DNA from: Stramonita haemastoma
Lineage: Eukaryota > Mollusca > Gastropoda > Neogastropoda > Muricidae
Reading direction: 5' to 3'
Length of the DNA: 22,102 nucleotides
Assembly: GCA_030674155.1 (NCBI GenBank)
Contig: CM060318.1
Coordinates: 76,795,578-76,817,679, forward strand
The position numbers were made by a program, and so were the translations under genes. The notes under the pieces were generated by a model, which saw nothing but the letters and a program-made list of their open reading frames with translations, was not told the origin of the DNA and searched no databases. Shown here piece by piece: positions 1-9,164 of the stretch; the stretch's first letter is position 1; each line of letters opens with the position of its first letter.

Positions 1-140
1 TTGTAAATGTCATCTGTTCCCACCGGCACACGATGGCCTACTCTTACGAGAAGCGAAACAGGATTTAACGTGTGCGCAAGATGTTCTGCGTGCGTTCACA
101 TACGGGGCCTCGGTTTGTAGTCTCATTCGAAGGACTCTGA

Positions 141-141
<1 letters not shown>
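1..141 (-). mobile_element. SINE family D, copy 1 (5'-truncated, runs off the window)
   Basis: On the minus strand this segment carries the block GAGACTACAAACCGAGGCCC, then ACGCAGAACATCTTGCGCAC, then TTAAATCCTGTTTCGC. The same blocks in the same order occur at 2529-2769 (plus), 7400-7618 (minus) and 11355-11634 (minus), so it is a dispersed repeat. The 11.4-kb copy has a tRNA-like head, which makes the family a tRNA-derived SINE. This copy lacks the head: similarity stops where the (TAG)n array begins near 141. Its 3' part continues beyond base 1. Confidence 0.8.
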
Positions 142-390
<249 letters not shown>

Positions 391-435
391 TAATGAGGTC
401 GATGTTTCTACTACGGCCAAGGATCTTCATACTAA

Positions 436-512
436 ACCTTCTACTGCTGCTGCTGTCGTTGTTGCTGTTATCATTGTTGTTTGTTGTTGCTGTTGTTGTT
501 GCAGCTGCCCTG
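436..512. repeat. Degenerate (TGC)n/(TTG)n tract
   Basis: Four clean CTG triplets are followed by mixed TTG, GTT and CTG triplets, ending in TTGCAGCTGCC. This is a decayed outlier of the array at 141-390. Confidence 0.8.
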
Positions 513-2528
513 TTGTGGATATCATTACTTTTTCCATTATTTCCACAATAATGTATTTTCATTGTTAAAAATGGGTATATCGATTTTTAAAGTGTACAGC
601 AGAGGGAATAGAGAATTGCACATCTTTGCCATGATGTTACAGCCACACTTAAGATAGACATCAGGAAATTCAGATACAACAGTTTTGCATGAAGAAATAA
701 ACTAGAAAATATTTCGAAATTCAATCACTTTCAACAGATTTAGCTCTGACAAATATAATTTCAATAACTCTGAACTTTTTTTTCTCTGTGCTCAGAAATA
801 AAAAGCAAATAAACCTAAGCCAAACAAAAAAATGTGATAAATTTGTGATGACGTGTGGCCAAGCTTCTGGATTAGCCACAGTGAAAATTCAATCATCTCC
901 TTCCTTTAGTATTCTGTCAGGACATGTGGGAGAACGTCACTCCCACGCTTTGGCTGAAGATGCTTCGTGTTACAGCCCATATGTTGACTGGTCTCTGTGA
1001 TTTCTGCAGATTGAGAAAAGTGGCTTTCATTATCGCTTTGGCTCTCTTTCTTCATGTCCTTCTCCTTCTTTCTCTTTTTTCATGAAAAACTCAGATATGT
1101 TTAATTCTGGTCACGACTGCGACTCTGTTCGGTTTGACAGATATCTTTGGATTATGAAAACCACAACTGTTTTGCAGTTGTCAAACCAGATTTTGAAATA
1201 TTTATTATCTCAATAAAAAAAAAAAGCTGGTAGTATCTGTAAAATGTTTGTTCCACAACACAGCTATAATCTTTTTACAGAATTGTGGAGTGTGGAGTGT
1301 GGTGACAAATTTCGGTTTTTTTATTTGTCAATCAAGTGTTATTTTATCTCTGACAACCTCCATGCATCTGTAGTCTAGAATGGTTTTGGTCAGTGTCACT
1401 CCATCAAGCTGTTTCTGTTCCAGTTCTTTTCAACATGTAGTGATGTCATCTTTTTTTTAGAATTTCATTTTAAGTCATGTATAGCACTTAAGCCTAAGAT
1501 GATGTACTTTAAATTGAGATATCGCAATTTTGCAAATTTCACAATTCAAATTCTTATCCAATTTTCATAAACTGAGATTAAAAAACTTTACAAATGTGAT
1601 AACATCTTTTGGGCTTTTATTCCATCAGAAAGATAATAAGGCTTTTGTATCTTTTATTCATTCTATGAGGTGAACATAAATGTTGCGGTTACCTTGAAAC
1701 TCTTTTTCCATCTAAGTATGATGATAATCACTTTAAGGTTACCTACGTTCCAATCAGCGACACGATACTGCTATAATGTTACCTGTTGACGTGTTTATTC
1801 TATAACCAAGCTAATTAGATCTGTTTATTTCCCATTCCTTCTGCCAGATGCAGTGCATTTCATTCTTATTGTCTCGAACAAATCCCGTGCGTTTCTTTAA
1901 ATCAAATACCAATAAATTTTGATGTTATTTGAAGTCATAATTTGAATCACTAGACGTAATTTTCACCATTAAAATCTTCATTTTCTCAGTAAATCAAAAT
2001 GGCGTCTTTGAACCCCACAGCCATCACCAAACTTTATTTTTTACATGGCTATGACATCAAACAGCATGATGCCAACCATAAAATTTCATTTCACTGGAGG
2101 CCAGTTTATCCAAATGATTTACGTTTATCTGAGAAAGTGCCAAAGTATGCCTTTTTAAAAATTGTTATGCTTTCAACAATTTGTCACGTGCATCTCTGAA
2201 TTTTTCACACTATTGTGGCATTTTTGCAAAAGCCATTTAGTAAATAATTGGACGAATCTGGTACCATTTTGGGTGGAGAGTTGATGGCCTATATTTACTA
2301 TTTTTCTTTCACAAGTACATGCGTTGTTTTCAAATCCTCATTTAGCCACTAAGCTCAGAATCCTGTTAGAGTTGTCGTTCCTTTCATATTTTTACCTTCT
2401 TTTTTTTTTTTTTACTTTTTATTCCACAAACAAACAATTGCAATTTTTCACAAGATATTTTTGTCTATAAAATTTTATTGTAATTTTAACCTGGAGTTAA
2501 CATCAGTGCTGACTCCACTCTCCCCCAA
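513..2528. other. Gene-free AT-rich stretch
   Basis: I see no coding region, RNA gene or recognisable transposon here. There are short poly-A and poly-T runs (about 1216-1227 and 2400-2413) and two small inverted repeats: GTGGGAG/CTCCCAC at 926-946 and ACAACTG/CAGTTGT at 1163-1181. The longest open frames are 60 to 70 codons, which is expected by chance. Confidence 0.6.
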
Positions 2529-2769
2529 AATCTTTCGGATGAAACTGCAAACCGAGGCCCCGTGTGCAGACGCACGCAGAACATCTTGCGCACACGTTAA
2601 ATCCTGTTTCGCTTTTCTCAAGATCAGGTCATTGTGTTCCGGTGGGAACAGATGACAATATTTACACAACTGCATACACACGGGGGTACTGGATGAAAAA
2701 AAGCACATGAGTGCTAATTCTATTACCCTGGATATAAAAGAATAAAATAAAATAATTAATTAATTAATT
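2529..2769 (+). mobile_element. SINE family D, copy 2 (5'-truncated, 3' end complete)
   Basis: It starts at TCTTTCGGATGAAACTGCAA and contains the shared blocks ACGCAGAACATCTTGCGCAC, CGGTGGGAACAGATGACAAT, an ACTGGATGAAAAAAAGCACA stretch and GATATAAAAG. It then ends in an A/T-rich simple tail, (AAAAT)n followed by (TAAT)n to about 2769. The copy at 7400-7618 shares the same 3' body and also ends in a short tetranucleotide tail, which defines the family's 3' end. The tRNA head is absent upstream of 2529. Confidence 0.85.
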
Positions 2770-3057
2770 CAACATCCATTTTTAACATATTGATCCATTT
2801 TTTAGATCATCATTCTGTTAGCAGACTTCGATTCAGCTTATATGCTTTGATGGCTTTTACGTTCAGAATCACCTGACTGTGGTGGAATCTTTGAAGTTTT
2901 GCTTTCTGTAGCAGCTTGTTAGTATCGTTTAAGTTCAGTGCCATGGTCAGGTTTGCAATGAGTAAGTATTCTGGATACAAGTGTGATTGACCATTGAAAT
3001 GCTCACATATGACATAGGATCCTGGTGCATCTTAGAAGTCCTTGTTCTGCAGACAAA

Positions 3058-3080
3058 ACTGCTGCTGCTGCTGCTGCTGC

Positions 3081-3133
<53 letters not shown>

Positions 3134-3146
3134 CGATGACGATGAC

Positions 3147-3178
<32 letters not shown>

Positions 3179-3198
3179 TGACGATAATGATGATGATA
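3058..3198. repeat. Compound trinucleotide array (CTG)n-(GAT)n-(GAC)n
   Basis: About seven CTG triplets pass directly into about 17 GAT triplets, then mixed GAC/GAT triplets. The order CTG then GAT on the plus strand repeats that of the array at 294-388. Poly-Asp, poly-Met and poly-His translations are artefacts of the repeat. Confidence 0.95.
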
Positions 3199-3423
3199 AA
3201 AATTTTGTAACCAGCTTCCTTCACTCCTCAGGGCCCTCCACCCTCTATAGCAGATCGCTCCACCCAAGGCCAATCCACTCTCGGTTGTTGTTTTCCTATC
3301 GTTTCCTCTGTCTGCCTCTTAGGATATATGATGATAATAAACGTAGAGTTAAATAGTCTCAAAGCACATGCACTTCAATAGCAGCAGCATTACATCATCC
3401 CTCATTATCATCGATCAGCATGC

Positions 3424-3446
3424 GATAAAATAAAATAAAATAAAAA
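3424..3446. repeat. (TAAAA)n short array
   Basis: Four copies of the pentamer in ATAAAATAAAATAAAATAAA. It may be the A-rich tail of an unrecognised retroposon, but no body is evident beside it. Confidence 0.8.
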
Positions 3447-3570
3447 GAACTTAGAAGTGTCTATAACTACTTATAGATAAGATTTTTGGGACAGCTTTAT
3501 TCCAGAAAACAGCTCTGGTGAGGGCTATAATCCAACAGTCGTCTCCTTTTCTCGTGGGTGTCAGCAATAA

Positions 3571-3614
3571 GGGGAAGGGGGGCGGGGGGGGGGGGGGAGG
3601 GGAGGGGAGGGGGC
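3571..3614 (+). repeat. G-run tract with quadruplex potential
   Basis: There are many runs of at least four G, including one of about 14, separated by single A or C bases. This satisfies the usual four-G-tract pattern for a G-quadruplex on the plus strand. The exact length is uncertain because long G runs are error-prone in sequencing. Confidence 0.8.
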
Positions 3615-3818
3615 TCTCCATTGCATTTCGTTGCATAATGTCATTCTGGCTGTAAATCAAAGTTCAGCGTTATTATAAAAAAAAACCGTTTGAATCAACA
3701 TGAAACAGCCGGAGGTTATTTTAAAGGGGCAATAATGTTAATTCAGTCTGATTCTAATTTCTGACATTATTGTGTTTTTCTTCTTGTCTTTATCTCTCTA
3801 GTTATCAGCTCCATAACC

Positions 3819-3901
3819 TGTGCGCGTGCACACGTGCACACACACCCACACGCACGCGAGCACGCATGCATGCACACATGCACGCAAACAACGCGCGCGC
3901 G

Positions 3902-3977
<76 letters not shown>
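3819..3977. repeat. (CA)n array with a CG/CA alternating leader
   Basis: A leader of alternating purine and pyrimidine steps (CACACGCACGCGAGCACGC, then a run of GC dinucleotides at about 3890-3902) precedes about 37 perfect CA units up to 3976. Alternating GC/CA of this length is a classical Z-DNA-prone sequence. Confidence 0.95.
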
Positions 3978-3978
<1 letters not shown>

Positions 3979-4025
3979 TAGAGAAGAAAATCTGTCTTTT
4001 TTCCCGATGTGGGAGTGGCAGTGAC

Positions 4026-4093
4026 CTTCTTTCTCTGTCTGTCTCTGTCTCTGTCTCTGTCTCTCTGTCTCTGTCTCTGTCTCTGTCTCTCTC
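4026..4093. repeat. (TCTGTC)n / (TC)n array
   Basis: Hexamer-like TCTGTC units with dropouts to TCTC, ending at CTCTCTCATGAAC. It is followed about 40 bases later by the degenerate minisatellite at 4135-4310. Confidence 0.85.
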
Positions 4094-4134
4094 ATGAACT
4101 GAATTGTTTGTAGCTTTGGTATAAGGATTATTTT

Positions 4135-4310
4135 TTTCGCGTTCGGAAATAACTGAGATATTGCTTCATGTCGCTCTAGAGACAACAAACACGTGGAAGT
4201 CTGTTTTTTTCGTTCTGATAAATCACGATATTGTTTCTCTTACCATTTTGGAGATAACAGATATTGCCTGTCTTTTCTTTTGTGAGTTATAACTGTTGCT
4301 TCTCTGCACA
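4135..4310 (+). repeat. Degenerate minisatellite with 32-39-bp units, locus 1
   Basis: Related starts recur at about 4141 (GTTCGGAAATAACTGAGATA), 4173 (GCTCTAGAGACAAC), 4212 (GTTCTGATAAATCACGATA), 4245 (ATTTTGGAGATAACAGATA) and 4279 (TTTGTGAGTTATAAC). Each is followed by a T-rich segment like ATTGTTTCTCT. The copies are strongly diverged. A similar motif, TGGAGATAA with a pyrimidine-rich spacer, recurs at 9165-9305. Confidence 0.5.
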
Positions 4311-5563
4311 GTTTTTATTTTTGGATACAGTTTTAGCCCCTTTGAATTGTGTACATGCACCATTCTTTATACTCAACACTTATGCTTAACTTAAGCATCA
4401 AACGTGTTTATAACGTTTTAAGCTGATCTTTACATCAAACAGTGTGTCATTATCTGCACTGAGCTTTAAGATAGCCTCATTATTCATAGTGTCCGTTTTT
4501 CACATTGACTATCTACCAGTGCTTTGTAAGCCAAAGTCAGAGTCAAAGTCAAAGTCAAACTTTTATTTCCAGATTGTACATTGAATAAGAAAAATAATGA
4601 CGTCTATGTCTATTTTTTTCAAAGGCAAAAATGGTTTTCCACGGGAGGCAGAAAAATTTGTGTTTCTATTCAAAACACTTTTGGATGTCTTCATGCTATG
4701 AATTTCGATTCTGGATTGACCATTGACTCATCGCTATAAGAGAAGAGTGCAAGAATGAGGAAGAGGCACACGCACAGATCAACACGTCATTTTTTTAATT
4801 CACATGTCTGTTTTAGCGCTTGGGCAGCTAAAGGAAGATCAGGAGCAGAGGATGGAGATGATGATTATGTCAAAATCTTAACGCCCCAAAATCATACCTC
4901 ATGCCGATATATAGCCAATCATAACCACACGAGAAAAGGGTTGAGGGAATAGTGCCGTTCTTGTTCTGCAGATCTGAACAGCTGTCCAGCGTGTCAAAAA
5001 TGATGAAAGGACACGATCGTCAAGGACAAAGAAGAGGCTTGGAAAGGAACAGACATGATAAAATAAGCCATTATTGAGCTAAAACTGCGTAGTCTATGGT
5101 TCAGAACCAAATAGTTTGCAGTCCATACCTTTTATGTTAATGTCACAATGAAACTTACATATTTTCTTTTAAGATTAGTTTGCTCTATGTCCATCTCGCT
5201 TAGAGATTGAGATCAGGTCTCAATATTTCTGTGTTTGTATCTGTATCTAGGTGATTATAATTATGTGCAGTATATGTGTACATACGTGTACTAGTGTATG
5301 TAAATACGCACGTGTTCCCGCAGCTGTATATTAAACAATGCGGCAGTATTAACATAGTGTTCGTGTATATGTTTGACAACCTTGGGTAAGTTGCAAAGTA
5401 TTGATGTACTTCCAAAATCGTTTCAGTCATACTCCTTCTTGAAGCTACAATGTGTATCAAGGTCTTCATTCCTGGACTGTATGCCTATGAAATATTTACG
5501 TTTTTCCATTGTTTTTGTTCTGCCTTTGCAGTTAATTGGGAATCAACTACAATAATAACCTGG
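4311..5563. other. Gene-free stretch
   Basis: No convincing exon, RNA gene or transposon body is visible apart from the AAAGTC hexamer array at 4532-4560. A 65-codon frame at 4755-4952 and an 89-codon minus frame at 5200-5469 have no recognisable features and are chance-sized. Confidence 0.6.
4532..4560 (-). repeat. (AAAGTC)n hexamer array
   Basis: Between four and five copies of AAAGTC (one as AGAGTC) lead into AAACTTTTATTT. On the minus strand this reads AATAAAAG followed by TTTGAC repeats. That would fit the simple-repeat 3' end of a retroposon, but no body was identified, so this is inference. Confidence 0.6.
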
Positions 5564-6125
5564 CTGTTAACTCACCAGTTAATTCATCTCCAATGGCTCA
5601 CTATTGACAAAAGTATTAACTGAAAAGTATCCCTGCCCTGCCTTAAGGTTTTCAAGGATTCTGCTCCATCTTACTTCTATGATTTTGCTCATTCGTACAC
5701 ACCATCTAGTCATCTTTACTCCGCGGATGACTCTCGGACTCCTGATATTCCAAATTTGTACAGGATCTCAAAACAATGTCCAACGCTCTTTTCCTTATCA
5801 GGCACTTTTTACCTGAAACAAGCTCCCTGTAAATCATCGGCTTTCTAAATCAGTATCTTCCTTCAAAACATCTTGCAGAATTTCCCTGTTCACTCTCCAT
5901 TGAACTCCCAGTATCGATGCTGGCCGGCTTCATTCTCCTCTTTTGAACAAGTATCTGCTTCCCTGTCTTTTCTCTGGAGCGTGCCAGTCTGGGATTGCAG
6001 GCTGCACTTCTTTGTAGGTATCAGTATTGGGGGTAGGGAAGTGGGCGTGCATGAGTGATGTACATATGCGGTGTATTTCTGTCATGGTATGATGTGTTGT
6101 AAGCACTTTGGACTTTTGTAAGATT
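5564..6125 (+). pseudogene. LINE (non-LTR retrotransposon) 3' fragment: C-terminus of ORF2 plus 3' UTR, decayed
   Basis: In the frame starting at 5564 the translation shows HLQWLTIDKSIN, a stop (TGA), then KVFKDSAPSYFYDFAHSYTP. This matches the conserved C-terminal block after the reverse transcriptase in jockey/CR1/L2-type LINEs, usually of the form LHWLPv..RI.yKi...vyK...g.aPsYl.dl...YtPsR.LRSs. After a frameshift near 5760-5785, RSFPYQALFT is followed by TGA at 5814-5816, where the family normally has Trp. NKLPVNHRLSKSVSSFK then continues, matching the usual rsF...aP..WN.LP..iR.s.s...Fks.LKthLf ending. The coding remnant ends near 5900. A 3' UTR-like stretch ends at GTAAGCACTTTGGACTTTTG, close to the aaGCgcttTgga ending common in this group. 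At least two stops and one frameshift make it non-functional. The clade is not determined. No upstream endonuclease or reverse-transcriptase core is present here. Confidence 0.75.
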
Positions 6126-6268
6126 AACTCAAGAAATATACAGTATCATGTCACTGCCATTTCCTAATTTTACTTTCCAAACACTTCCTAGTCGCTCTTC
6201 CTGTAGACATCACACTTTTCAAGCTGATGTTCACTAGACTGGCTGGTCAGACATTGTCTTTGGAATAC

Positions 6269-6301
6269 AACCCCCCCCCTTTTCTCCCCCCCCCCCCCCC
6301 T
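6269..6301. repeat. Poly-C tracts
   Basis: A run of C (6271-6278), a CTTTTCT spacer and a longer C run lie directly before the B module. Run lengths are unreliable. Confidence 0.8.
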
Positions 6302-6310
6302 TAATACCTG

Positions 6311-6614
6311 TGGGGATGCCAGGGGCCTGTCAGTATAAATAGCATCCCCACCTTTTCCATTTTATGCTAGCAAATTCCTTCTGGTTATCTCTTTGTTTCT
6401 GCCTTGTTCATTTTCCCCTGTCACTTCCTTTATGTCTATCTTCTGCCTTCCTGGTCCATTCTCCTCGTGTAATTTTCCATTAAAGAATTAACAGATAAGT
6501 TTTCCTCCATGCCGACCTCGGATGCGCGGGTTCTGACTTTGTCAGGTGTTTAGCAGCAGCGCAATGCATTTTTGCTCATATAATAAACAATATTTGCTGT
6601 CTAGGTGTTCGTAC
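6311..6614 (+). mobile_element. Repeat module B, copy 1 (plus), with (GAA)n tail
   Basis: It starts at GGGGATGCCAGGGGCCTGTC and contains CAGTATAAATAGCATCCCC (6331 onward). Further on come TCCATGCCGACCTCGGATGC, TGACTTTGTCAGGTGTTTAG and GTCTAGGTGTTCGTAC, and it leads directly into (AAG)n. The reverse complement of 8221-8560 has all of these in the same order with the same microsatellite at its 3' end; 22 bases are identical at 6331-6352 and 8515-8536. A body of about 300 bp ending in a simple-repeat tail suggests a retroposed, SINE-like element. I see no clear tRNA boxes and do not recognise the family. Confidence 0.75.
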
Positions 6615-6665
6615 AAGAAGAAGAAGAAGAAGAAGAAGAAGAAGAAGAAGAAGAAGAAGAAGAAG

Positions 6666-6707
<42 letters not shown>

Positions 6708-6709
6708 GA
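6615..6709. repeat. (AAG)n-(AAC)n array, the tail of module B copy 1
   Basis: About 17 AAG units pass into about 14 CAA units. The array sits exactly at the 3' end of module B, so it is best read as an expanded retroposon tail. The poly-Glu, poly-Thr and poly-Leu frames here are not genes. Confidence 0.9.
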
Positions 6710-6756
6710 GGAACAAGAATAACAAAAAGAAGAAGATCAAGAACAAGAAGAAGTAC

Positions 6757-6964
6757 GTCACCTTCTTCGCTGTGCCTTCCTTTAGAAATGGCCATACTCC
6801 TTTCAATTGCATCTGATACATTACAGAATAGTGCCAGCTCGTCTGACCACTCTCCGCGCAAAAAAAGTGAGTCAACTTGATTACTGGTTGGTATGGGCTG
6901 TCTTAGCTCCTTCCAGCTAGATGTATCTCCGACAGTACTGAATACATGACACTGATCAAACCAG
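6757..6964 (-). repeat. Repeat module C, copy 1
   Basis: Read on the minus strand: TTTGATCAGTGTCATGTA, a GGAGATACAT block, ACCAGTAATCAAGTTGACTC, then GTGGTCAGACGAGCTGGCAC, TGTATCAGATGCAATTGAAAG and GTATGGCCATTTCT. The same blocks in order occur at 7669-7799 and 10920-11140, both also on minus. It follows a (CTGT)-rich tract and runs into a TTC-rich segment. Weak frame-level similarity between copies (FDQC..., GEWSDEL versus GIDQTSW) probably reflects DNA identity rather than a protein. Confidence 0.75.
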
Positions 6965-7229
6965 AGACAGAGCGAGACAGAGACAAAAAGGAAGATCATT
7001 ACGACTATGATAATTCAATCTGATAATGCAGTGTCACACTCACATTATATATGTGTGCAGTAAAAGACAGATAGACCGACAGAGACATACATCAATACTT
7101 CAATGTATAGCATTCAATCTGGTACAGTAATATGATATTTACATATAAATATACAATATGCATAATGATATATTCTACCACACCGCCACAGACAGTCCCA
7201 AAATAGAATTCAATCACCCACATGCAAAA

Positions 7230-7330
7230 ATGAAATGCCTTTGAAAAAAGACCACCTTCACCTTCACCTTCACCTATCCCGTAGTCTAGTGGACAGTTGG
7301 GGCACCGACAGAAGATTTTGCAGCCAGAAA
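7230..7330 (-). repeat. Segment with a (AAGGTG)n core, possible repeat piece
   Basis: On minus the segment reads TCTGTCGGTGCCCCAACTGT, then ACTACGGGATAGGTGAAGG, then further AAGGTG hexamers (plus 7257-7276). The hexamer core flanked by a structured-looking sequence resembles a dispersed element, but no second copy is in the window, so this is weak. Confidence 0.3.
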
Positions 7331-7399
7331 ATATGAGAAAGAACAAATGGAACAATATAGTATAGGAACAGACTGAGAGAGACAGAGACATACAGGCAT

Positions 7400-7618
7400 T
7401 CCATTCATTCAATCAATCTTTTATATCAAGGATAATAAAATAAGCACTCATGTTCTTTTTTACATCCAGTCCCTGTGTGTGTGTGCAGTTTTGTAAATTT
7501 TATAATCTGCTCCCACCAGCACACAATAGCCTACTCTTTCGAAAAGCGGAACAGGATTTAACTTTTGCGCAAGATGTTCTGCGTGCGTTCACACACGGGG
7601 CCTCGGTTTACAGTCTCA
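7400..7618 (-). mobile_element. SINE family D, copy 3 (5'-truncated)
   Basis: Minus strand: GAGACTGTAAACCGAGGCCC, ACGCAGAACATCTTGCGCAA, GTTAAATCCTGTTCCGCTTT, GGTGGGAGCAGATTATAAAA, GGGACTGGATGTAAAAAAGA, CATGAGTGCTTATTTTATTA, then GATATAAAAG and a short (GATT/GAAT)n tail. It is the closest relative of copy 2 in the window. The 5' boundary abuts a CAGACAGA tract at 7618. Confidence 0.85.
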
Positions 7619-7668
7619 GACAGACAAATGGATAGATACAAATAGAGTCAGAAAAGTGTACAACTAAC

Positions 7669-7799
7669 CGTCTGATCAGTCTCCTTCAAAGAAGTGACTC
7701 AACTCGATTACTGGTTGCCCCAGCCTCTGTATCCAGACTCCATTCAGCAAGAAGCATCCCCGGCCCTGACAAACGATACAGGACACTGATCAAAACAGA
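7669..7799 (-). repeat. Repeat module C, copy 2 (3'-truncated)
   Basis: Minus strand: TTTTGATCAGTGTCCTGTAT, GGAATGCTTC-like spacer, TGAATGGAGTCTGGATACAG, AACCAGTAATCGAGTTGAGT and GACTGATCAGACGG, aligned with modules at 6757-6964 and 10920-11140. Similarity ends near 7669, about 50 bases before SINE D copy 3 begins. Confidence 0.75.
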
Positions 7800-7852
7800 G
7801 ACAGACAGACAGACAGACAGAGAGGCAGGCAGAGAGGCAGGCAGAGAGGCAG
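7797..7852. repeat. (CAGA)n followed by a 12-bp tandem repeat
   Basis: About five CAGA units, then three copies of AGAGAGGCAGGC. The tract separates module A copy 2 from module C copy 2. A CTGT-rich tract also precedes C copy 1. Confidence 0.9.
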
Positions 7853-7880
7853 GTCCTGATCTTGCATCCCCTTCGTCCCC

Positions 7881-7942
7881 ACACCAACCAGTCCATTTCC
7901 AGCCAGACTGTATGTTGTTCGTTACCTACTCCAAACCATTCT
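7881..7942 (-). repeat. Repeat module A, copy 2
   Basis: Minus strand: AGAATGGTTTGGAGTAGGTA, ACGAACAACATACAGTCTGG, then GGAAATGGACTGGTTGG. It is near-identical in its first 20 bases to module A at 8565-8614 and similar to 11655-11706. It lies directly after the (GAA)n tail that ends module B copy 2. Confidence 0.75.
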
Positions 7943-8221
7943 TCGTATCGTTCTTCTTGTTCTTGTTGTTCTTGTTGTTCTTCTTCTTGTTCTTGTTCTT
8001 GCTCTTCTTGTTCTTCTTCTCCTCCTCCTCCTCCTCCTCCTCCTCCTCCTCCTCCTCCTCCTCCTCCTTCTTCTTCTTCTTCTTCTTCTTCTTCTTCTTC
8101 TTCTTCTTCTTCTTCTTCTTCTCCTTGTTCTTCTTCTTCTTCTTCTTCTTCTTCTTCTTCTTCTTCTTCTTCTTCTTCTTCTTCTTCTTCTTCTTCTTCT
8201 TCTTCTTCTTCTTCTTCTTCT
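7943..8221. repeat. Long polypyrimidine tract (TTC/TTG)-(TCC)n-(TTC)n
   Basis: It comprises interrupted TTC/TTG triplets, about 16 TCC units (8020-8067), about 18 TTC units, a CTCCTTG interruption near 8121-8127, then about 31 TTC units to 8221. On minus it is the (GAA)n tail of module B copy 2. Mirror-symmetric polypurine/polypyrimidine DNA of this length is prone to triplex (H-DNA) formation. Confidence 0.95.
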
Positions 8222-8560
8222 GCTTTATTTTCGTCGTCGTCGTTGTCATCGAACACTCAGACAATCAACTATTTATTGTCTGTCATATGACTGAAAATGT
8301 TTTGTGCTGCCGTTAAGCGCCTGACAAGTCAGGCCCAGCACATCCGACTTTGGCGTGAGAGGGATATTGTTATCTTTTAGGTGTTTGTGGCTTAAAAAAG
8401 GCAGGAGAATGAGCCAAGACGGCAAGACATACACGAGAACGGAGTGACAGAGAACAAAAGAACAAGTAAGAGAGGGATGGAAAAGAGGGAATTCCTAGCA
8501 CAGAATTTTCAGGAGGTGGGGATGCTATTTATACTGGCAAGCCCCCGACACCCCCACTAG
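8221..8560 (-). mobile_element. Repeat module B, copy 2 (minus), with (GAA)n tail
   Basis: Reverse-complement counterpart of 6311-6614: GCCAGTATAAATAGCATCCC, GCCAAAGTCGGATGTGCTGG, CCTGACTTGTCAGGCGCTTA, GACAATAAATAGTTGATTGT and CTGAGTGTTCGATGAC, then (GAC)n and (GAA)n. It includes a short stem GCCTGAC/GTCAGGC at 8319-8333. Module A (8565-8614) is immediately upstream in element orientation, so A may be the 5' part of a fuller A-B element. Confidence 0.75.
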
Positions 8561-8564
8561 GGAC

Positions 8565-8614
8565 AAACCAATCCAATTCCAGACTGTGGTGCATTACCTA
8601 CTCCAAACCATTCT
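8565..8614 (-). repeat. Repeat module A, copy 1
   Basis: Minus strand: AGAATGGTTTGGAGTAGGTA, ATGCACCACAGTCTGGAATT, then GGATTGGTTTGTCC, running into module B copy 2. Three copies of A are present, all on minus. Confidence 0.75.
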
Positions 8615-8924
8615 GTGTGTGGGATAGTATCACCCGGGGAGGGGGTTAGGAGGATTATCAGTCAACCGTAGAGGTATTTAAAGTGTTGCGTGTTCAAAAA
8701 GACTTTGTCTCGTATGGAGAACAGGTTTGCACTTTTCCATTTTCTTCTTTTCTTTATTTTTGGTTTGCTGTCTGTATCTGTCTCCGTCTGTCTTTCGGTC
8801 CCTCTGTCTTTTCGTCTGAATCTCTTCTCTAATTCAGTCTTTTTGTAGAGGTGTCTGTTTCTGTTATCTCTCTCATCGTCTGTTTGTCTATCTGTTTGTA
8901 TGTCTGTCTGCCCATCTATCTGTC

Positions 8925-8926
<2 letters not shown>
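8615..8926. other. Gene-free, pyrimidine-rich stretch
   Basis: No gene is seen. From about 8770 the strand is rich in CTGTCT and TCTGTTTG words that grade into the (ATGT)n array. Confidence 0.6.
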
Positions 8927-8956
<30 letters not shown>

Positions 8957-9014
8957 TGTATGTATGTATGTATGTATGTATGTATGTATGTATGTATGTA
9001 TGTATGTATGTATG
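8927..9014. repeat. (ATGT)n array
   Basis: About 21 perfect ATGT units, directly followed by the (CT)n array. Confidence 0.97.

Positions 9015-9081
<67 letters not shown>
9015..9081. repeat. (CT)n array
   Basis: About 32 CT units from 9017 to about 9080. Confidence 0.97.
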
Positions 9082-9082
<1 letters not shown>

Positions 9083-9164
9083 AAGACAGGCTATGTTGTT
9101 TGTTCTATTAAAAGTATTACTTTGTTTTATCTTGGTGCCTAGAAAATAGAACCGAGTGCTGACT

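Noticed and set aside
788..1000. 70-codon frame and the GTGGGAG/CTCCCAC hairpin inside it
   Set aside because: The frame is chance-sized, and a 7-bp stem with a 7-base loop is expected often in 22 kb. No RNA family is recognised.
1999..2199. 66-codon frame with a good start context (CAAAATGGC) after a CTCAG
   Set aside because: There is no recognisable protein, no clear splice donor, and such a length is common by chance. Kept as a note only.
6331..6352. TATAAATAG as a core promoter
   Set aside because: The word is part of repeat module B and is present in both copies. No start region or exon follows.
7744..8316. Long Glu/Gly, Ser/Pro, Phe or Lys frames
   Set aside because: All are translations of the TTC/TCC polypyrimidine tract. 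Every frame is open for the same reason.
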